The notes under the pieces are model-generated. The model saw nothing but the letters and a program-made list of their open reading frames with translations. It ran no database searches and was not told where the DNA came from. Source: Bacillota bacterium (GTDB lineage Bacteria > Armatimonadota > Hebobacteria > Hebobacterales > Hebobacteraceae). From it: a stretch of DNA of 7,846 nucleotides. The position numbers and the translations under genes are program-made. Positions 5,210 through 7,846 of this stretch are shown one piece after another (the stretch's first letter is position 1; every line of letters starts with the position of its first letter). The stretch spans positions 1 to 7,846 of the forward strand of contig JAUVSA010000095.1 in assembly GCA_030597345.1 (NCBI GenBank). Reading direction: 5' to 3'.

Positions 5210-6361
5210 TCAGTTGCCCCAGAGGCCGGTGCGGGGAACGTTGTACAGGAACTCCATGCCCGGTGGGGGAGTGCCGCAGTTCTCCACGTAGCCCTGGTAG
5301 GAGGTGTAGGGACTGCAGGTCCATCCTACACCCTCCAGGTCGCCGTCGTCGCACATAGCGATGAGCGCCTGCGCCGAGGCCCACGAGGCGTGGCCGTCGG
5401 CCCAGCCAATGTTACTGCCGCCGAGGTGGCGAGTGCTGGCCTTCTTCGCATCGTTATCGAACCCGCCAGACGTCCACCAGACGTTCGAGGCGTGCAGTGC
5501 GTAACATTCCGGGCACCACTCGCCGGTGGGGCAGTCGTTTAACCCGGCTGCGTAGCCACCCCAAGCCCACGCGAAGGGAGCGATACCACCGCACTCCGCG
5601 CAGCAGATATCGGGATAGGCCATGCTGCCCATGCTGAGCCAGCATGGGGACAGCCCGCCATCGCAGAGAACCGGCACGCTGGCTACGTCCTGAAGGCTCA
5701 CCATCTTCAGGTCATAGTAGTTCTCCTGGCCCGTGGTCATGCCCTGGACGAAGGACTTGTGGGCCGGATCACTCCCGCCTCGATAGTTATCAGCGCCGGC
5801 ATTCCGCTGCTGGAGAATGGAGTCGGTGACTTCCCCACCCCATCCCGGAGGGAAGGTCATGTGGGAGCAGCCGCCGATCTCCAGCTCGTCGCCCCACATG
5901 CCCTGGGTGGCCCTGAGATAGCCCACCCAGTCCTGGTGCGGCACGATGAAGCTGGCGGCCGAGATCATCTTGGCGCTGGGGCACCGCCACACATCGCGGT
6001 TCTTCACGTACTCGTCGAGAACGACGGGCCACGCGAGATAGGGGTTGGACAGATTTGCCATCCACTGAACGCGCTCGCCGTCCTCGCCGATGCGGCAGGC
6101 GTCTCCTCCGCCAGGCTCCGTGAAGAAGAAGTCAACGACCTCCTGGCGGTGCTCCGACGGTGGGAACGTGTCGTTGTTGTCCGCGAAATACATCTGAATG
6201 GCGAGGGCGATGTTCTTCACATTCGACAGACACACCGCCTTGCGCGCCGATTCGCGCGCCCTTGCGAACACCGGGAACACCATCGCTGCCAGAATCCCGA
6301 TGATCGCGATAACTACCAGCAGCTCAATAAGCGTGAATCCCTTGCGTCGTCGCATTCCCAT
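5210..6361 (-). CDS. DUF1559-type prepilin-like protein, cysteine-rich (copy 1)
   Basis: The 383-residue protein begins MGMRRRKG|FTLIELLVV: a short basic leader, prepilin peptidase cleavage after Gly8, Phe9 as first mature residue and Glu13 as the mature +5 glutamate. A hydrophobic helix runs to about residue 31, then FPVFARARESARK and CLSNVKNIALAIQMYFADNNDTFPP. This is a type IV pilin/type II pseudopilin N-terminus with the DUF1559-style domain. Near the end His312-x9-Asp322-Gly323 (HLGGSNIGWADG) gives the H-x9-DG motif of that family. The product should be membrane-inserted, processed and exported, perhaps assembled into a fibre or displayed outside; its role is not known. It is unusually rich in Cys, including CCAEC at 253-257 and C277-x5-C-x2-C286. 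The ATG at 6361 follows GGAGGA by nine bases; an internal Met3 is less well spaced. It ends in TGA at the same residue pair (Gly-Asn) as copy 2, which ends in TAA. Confidence 0.88.
   Translation of the reverse strand: MGMRRRKGFTLIELLVVIAIIGILAAMVFPVFARARESARKAVCLSNVKNIALAIQMYFADNNDTFPPSEHRQEVVDFFFTEPGGGDACRIGEDGERVQWMANLSNPYLAWPVVLDEYVKNRDVWRCPSAKMISAASFIVPHQDWVGYLRATQGMWGDELEIGGCSHMTFPPGWGGEVTDSILQQRNAGADNYRGGSDPAHKSFVQGMTTGQENYYDLKMVSLQDVASVPVLCDGGLSPCWLSMGSMAYPDICCAECGGIAPFAWAWGGYAAGLNDCPTGEWCPECYALHASNVWWTSGGFDNDAKKASTRHLGGSNIGWADGHASWASAQALIAMCDDGDLEGVGWTCSPYTSYQGYVENCGTPPPGMEFLYNVPRTGLWGN
6212..6342 (-). repeat. Near-identical 5' segment shared with pilin copy 2 (first of pair)
   Basis: Aligned by hand without gaps to 7650-7780, this 131-base segment (the pilin helix and the following ~20 codons) shows 6 mismatches. 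It includes 65 consecutive identical bases (6237-6301 with 7675-7739). The rest of the two genes is far more diverged, including at synonymous positions. Confidence 0.85.
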
Positions 6362-6551
6362 CTTCTCTGTTCCTCCCTCGAGTTTACCTACCCGCCGTCA
6401 CAGCCATTTCCGAGCGTACCTCCGAGGTCCGACTGCCTGCCTCACCTCCTTTCACCTCGCTGCCGGAACGCTTCTCCGCGGCGCCACGCACACCTTCCGC
6501 CCGCGCTTTGAGTTCCATCCACCAGAGAAGCCAGACTCCTCGTAATAGACA

Positions 6552-6579
6552 GGCGGAGCGCCCGGCTGGGCGCTCCGCC
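6552..6579 (-). terminator. Intrinsic terminator-like hairpin after the second pilin gene
   Basis: GGCGGAGCGCCC (6552-6563) pairs with GGGCGCTCCGCC (6568-6579) around GGCT. The 12-bp stem is base-for-base the same as the one at 5135-5162; only the loop differs. The minus-strand tail is TGTCTATTAC, poor in T, so termination may be partial or may need help. The 190 bases between this hairpin and the first pilin start (6362-6551) hold its leader and ribosome site; I see no convincing promoter or gene there. Confidence 0.72.
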
Positions 6580-6595
6580 GTTGTTCACACCTGCG

Positions 6596-6612
6596 TCTCG
6601 GCGTTGCCGAGA
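6596..6612 (-). other. Small hairpin between the second pilin stop and its terminator
   Basis: TCTCGG (6596-6601) and CCGAGA (6607-6612) form a 6-bp stem with a CGTTG loop. It sits between the stop and the terminator, as its counterpart at 5177-5197 does, and shares the CTCGG/CCGAG core. The neighbouring string CTGTCCTCTCA is also common to both copies (5202-5212 and 6619-6629). Confidence 0.45.
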
Positions 6613-6644
6613 GCTGGACTGTCCTCTCACGCGGCATCAACAGG

Positions 6645-7796
6645 TTAGTTGCCGGACCAGTCCCTGGGCACGTTGTGCAGGAAGTTCATGCCCGGCGGGG
6701 GAGTGCCGCAGTTCTCCAGGTAGCCCTGGTAGGAGGTGTAGGGCGAGCAGGTTTGGCCTACACCCTCAATGTCGCCGTCGTCGCTCATGGCGCACAGCCT
6801 CTGGGCCGGTATCCACGAGGCGTGGCCGTCGGCCCAGCCGATGTTGCTGCCACCGAGATGGCGGGTGGAGGCCTTCTTCAGCTTCTCGCTGTAGCCGTTA
6901 CCGTCGTACCAGGCGTTGGTGGCGTGCATCACCATGCAGTCGGGGCAGTAGCTGCCATCCGGGCACGCGTTTAGCCCAGCTGCGGCGCCGCCCCAATCCC
7001 ACATAAAGGGAGCAAGACCAGCGCACTCCGCGCAGCAGATGTCGGGATAGGCCATGGTGCCGATGCTTAGCCAGCTTCCCGAGAGCCCGCCGTCGGCGAG
7101 CACAGGCACGTGGGTGACGTCCTGGTAGCTCACCAGCTTCGCATCATAGAAGTTCTCCTGGCCTGGGGTGATCGTCTGGACGAAGGTCTTGTGAGCACCC
7201 TCCGTGGGGCCGCGCCTATCATCAATACCGGCACTCCGCCGCTGGAGGATGGAGTCAGTCACGTCTCCGCCCCATCCCGGGGGGAAGGTCATGTGTAGAC
7301 AGGGGCCGAAGTCGCCCGAAGCCACCTCCTGGTCTATGCCCCACTGTCCCTGCTGGGCGAAGAGATACCCCAGCCAGTCCGGGCCCGGCACGATGAAGGT
7401 GGCGGCGCTCATCACCTTGGCGCTTGGGCACTGCCAGACGTCGCGGTTCTTGACGTACTCATCCAAGACGACCGGCCACCGGAGATAGGGGTTGGCGAAG
7501 TGGACTATGTGCCAGCTGTCGTGGCAGTCCTCGGCGGGGTCGCCGCCGCCCGGCCCTGTAGCGAAGAACTCATAGGCCTCCTGGCGATGCTCACCGGGTG
7601 GAAACGTATCGTTGTTGTCCGCCAGGTACATCTGAACGGCCAGGGCCAGGTTCTTCACATTCGACAGACACACTGCCTTGCGCGCCGATTCGCGCGCCCT
7701 TGCGAACACCGGGAACACCATCGCTGCCAGAATCCCGATAATCGCGATAACTACCAGCAGCTCGATCAAAGTGAATCCCTTTCGCTTTCTCCTCAT
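6645..7796 (-). CDS. DUF1559-type prepilin-like protein, cysteine-rich (copy 2)
   Basis: This is a close paralog of the neighbouring copy 1 with the same plan throughout: a basic leader ending in RKG|FTLIELLVV, mature Glu at +5, the helix, FPVFARARESARK, CLSNVKN, the Cys-rich middle and H-x9-DG (HLGGSNIGWADG). Most blocks align without gaps, for example YPDICCAEC, CSPYTSYQGY and ENCGTPPPGM. The frame can start at GTG 7799 or ATG 7796. I chose the ATG because the nearest GGAG is only two bases from the GTG but five from the ATG, giving 383 residues. The first 40 or so residues are nearly identical to copy 1, while the segment after ~70 differs most (ATGPGGGDPAEDCHDSWH against the longer acidic stretch of copy 1). 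It lacks the Cys pair found at 233 and 240 of copy 1. Cell-surface fibre, adhesin or secretion pseudopilin are all possible. Confidence 0.88.
   Translation of the reverse strand: MRRKRKGFTLIELLVVIAIIGILAAMVFPVFARARESARKAVCLSNVKNLALAVQMYLADNNDTFPPGEHRQEAYEFFATGPGGGDPAEDCHDSWHIVHFANPYLRWPVVLDEYVKNRDVWQCPSAKVMSAATFIVPGPDWLGYLFAQQGQWGIDQEVASGDFGPCLHMTFPPGWGGDVTDSILQRRSAGIDDRRGPTEGAHKTFVQTITPGQENFYDAKLVSYQDVTHVPVLADGGLSGSWLSIGTMAYPDICCAECAGLAPFMWDWGGAAAGLNACPDGSYCPDCMVMHATNAWYDGNGYSEKLKKASTRHLGGSNIGWADGHASWIPAQRLCAMSDDGDIEGVGQTCSPYTSYQGYLENCGTPPPGMNFLHNVPRDWSGN
7650..7780 (-). repeat. Near-identical 5' segment shared with pilin copy 1 (second of pair)
   Basis: This is the partner of 6212-6342, offset 1438 bases. 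It encodes the export helix and the VFARARESARKAVCLSNVKN stretch. The six mismatches are at 7674, 7740, 7764, 7767, 7769 and 7770. Confidence 0.85.
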
Positions 7797-7819
7797 CACA
7801 GCTCCTTTACCTCCCGACG

Positions 7820-7839
7820 ATAGCGCCCATGCTCGCTAT
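7820..7839. promoter_or_regulatory. Inverted repeat upstream of pilin copy 2
   Basis: ATAGCG (7820-7825) and CGCTAT (7834-7839) flank eight bases, about 24 bases upstream of the chosen start and just beyond two purine-rich possible ribosome sites (GGGAGG and AAAGGAG). It could be a leader hairpin or an operator half-site pair. The window ends too soon to see a promoter, and a 6-bp repeat can arise by chance. Confidence 0.3.
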
Positions 7840-7846
7840 GGCAAAT

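Noticed and set aside
7797..7799. GTG as the start of pilin copy 2
   Set aside because: The nearest GGAG would be only two bases away; ATG 7796 is better spaced. A more distant GGAGG keeps the GTG possible, and the difference is one residue in the cleaved leader.
1..7846. CRISPR arrays, tRNA or rRNA genes, insertion sequences, toxin-antitoxin or defence genes
   Set aside because: No spaced repeat array, cloverleaf-like sequence, transposase motif or defence-type domain was seen on either strand.

Overview
The window is GC-rich bacterial DNA with closely packed genes. All genes except the first partial one lie on the minus strand. The two large prepilin-like proteins carry a GFTLIELLVVIAIIGILAA-type N-terminus followed by FPVFARARESAR, and an H-x9-DG motif near the C-terminus. 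This style of DUF1559-type pilin is expanded in Armatimonadota, Planctomycetota and related lineages. The FPVFARARE wording and the DUF6784/6785-like membrane protein remnant lean towards Armatimonadota or a neighbouring uncultured phylum. That placement is an inference from protein style, not a measured phylogeny.

Layout from left to right. (1) Bases 3-224, plus strand: the 3' end of a small DUF1844-type gene that enters from outside the window. (2) Bases 265-4567, minus strand, transcribed right to left: a four-gene carbohydrate catabolic cluster in the order short-chain dehydrogenase (3788-4567), DapA/aldolase-family lyase (2756-3685), enolase-superfamily sugar-acid dehydratase (1615-2745) and clan GH-A-like glycoside hydrolase (265-1446). 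(3) Bases 4740-about 5036, minus strand: the decayed C-terminal end of a multi-pass membrane protein, interrupted by an in-frame TGA, in the leader of the cluster. A sigma70-like promoter candidate lies just upstream at 5048-5077. (4) Bases 5135-7796, minus strand: two tandem paralogous, cysteine-rich type IV-pilin-like proteins. Each is followed by a small hairpin and then an intrinsic-terminator-like hairpin with the same 12-bp stem.

How the genes could work together: the hydrolase would release a sugar. The dehydrogenase would oxidise it to a lactone or acid, or act on a later keto intermediate. The enolase-family enzyme would dehydrate the acid to a 2-keto-3-deoxy acid, and the DapA-family lyase would cleave that. 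This is the logic of a non-phosphorylated sugar-acid (Entner-Doudoroff-like) route. The sugar cannot be read from the sequence, and no lactonase, kinase or regulator is visible here. The membrane remnant may be what is left of a neighbouring gene lost by deletion. The pilin pair looks like a separate transcription unit or units, closed off by its terminators.

I do not see a clearly undescribed system. The points most worth a second look are the TGA-broken membrane protein remnant, the paired gain or loss of cysteines between the two pilins, the very uneven DNA similarity of the pilin copies, and the non-canonical active site of the DapA-family enzyme. No tRNA, rRNA, CRISPR array, insertion sequence or phage gene was recognised.
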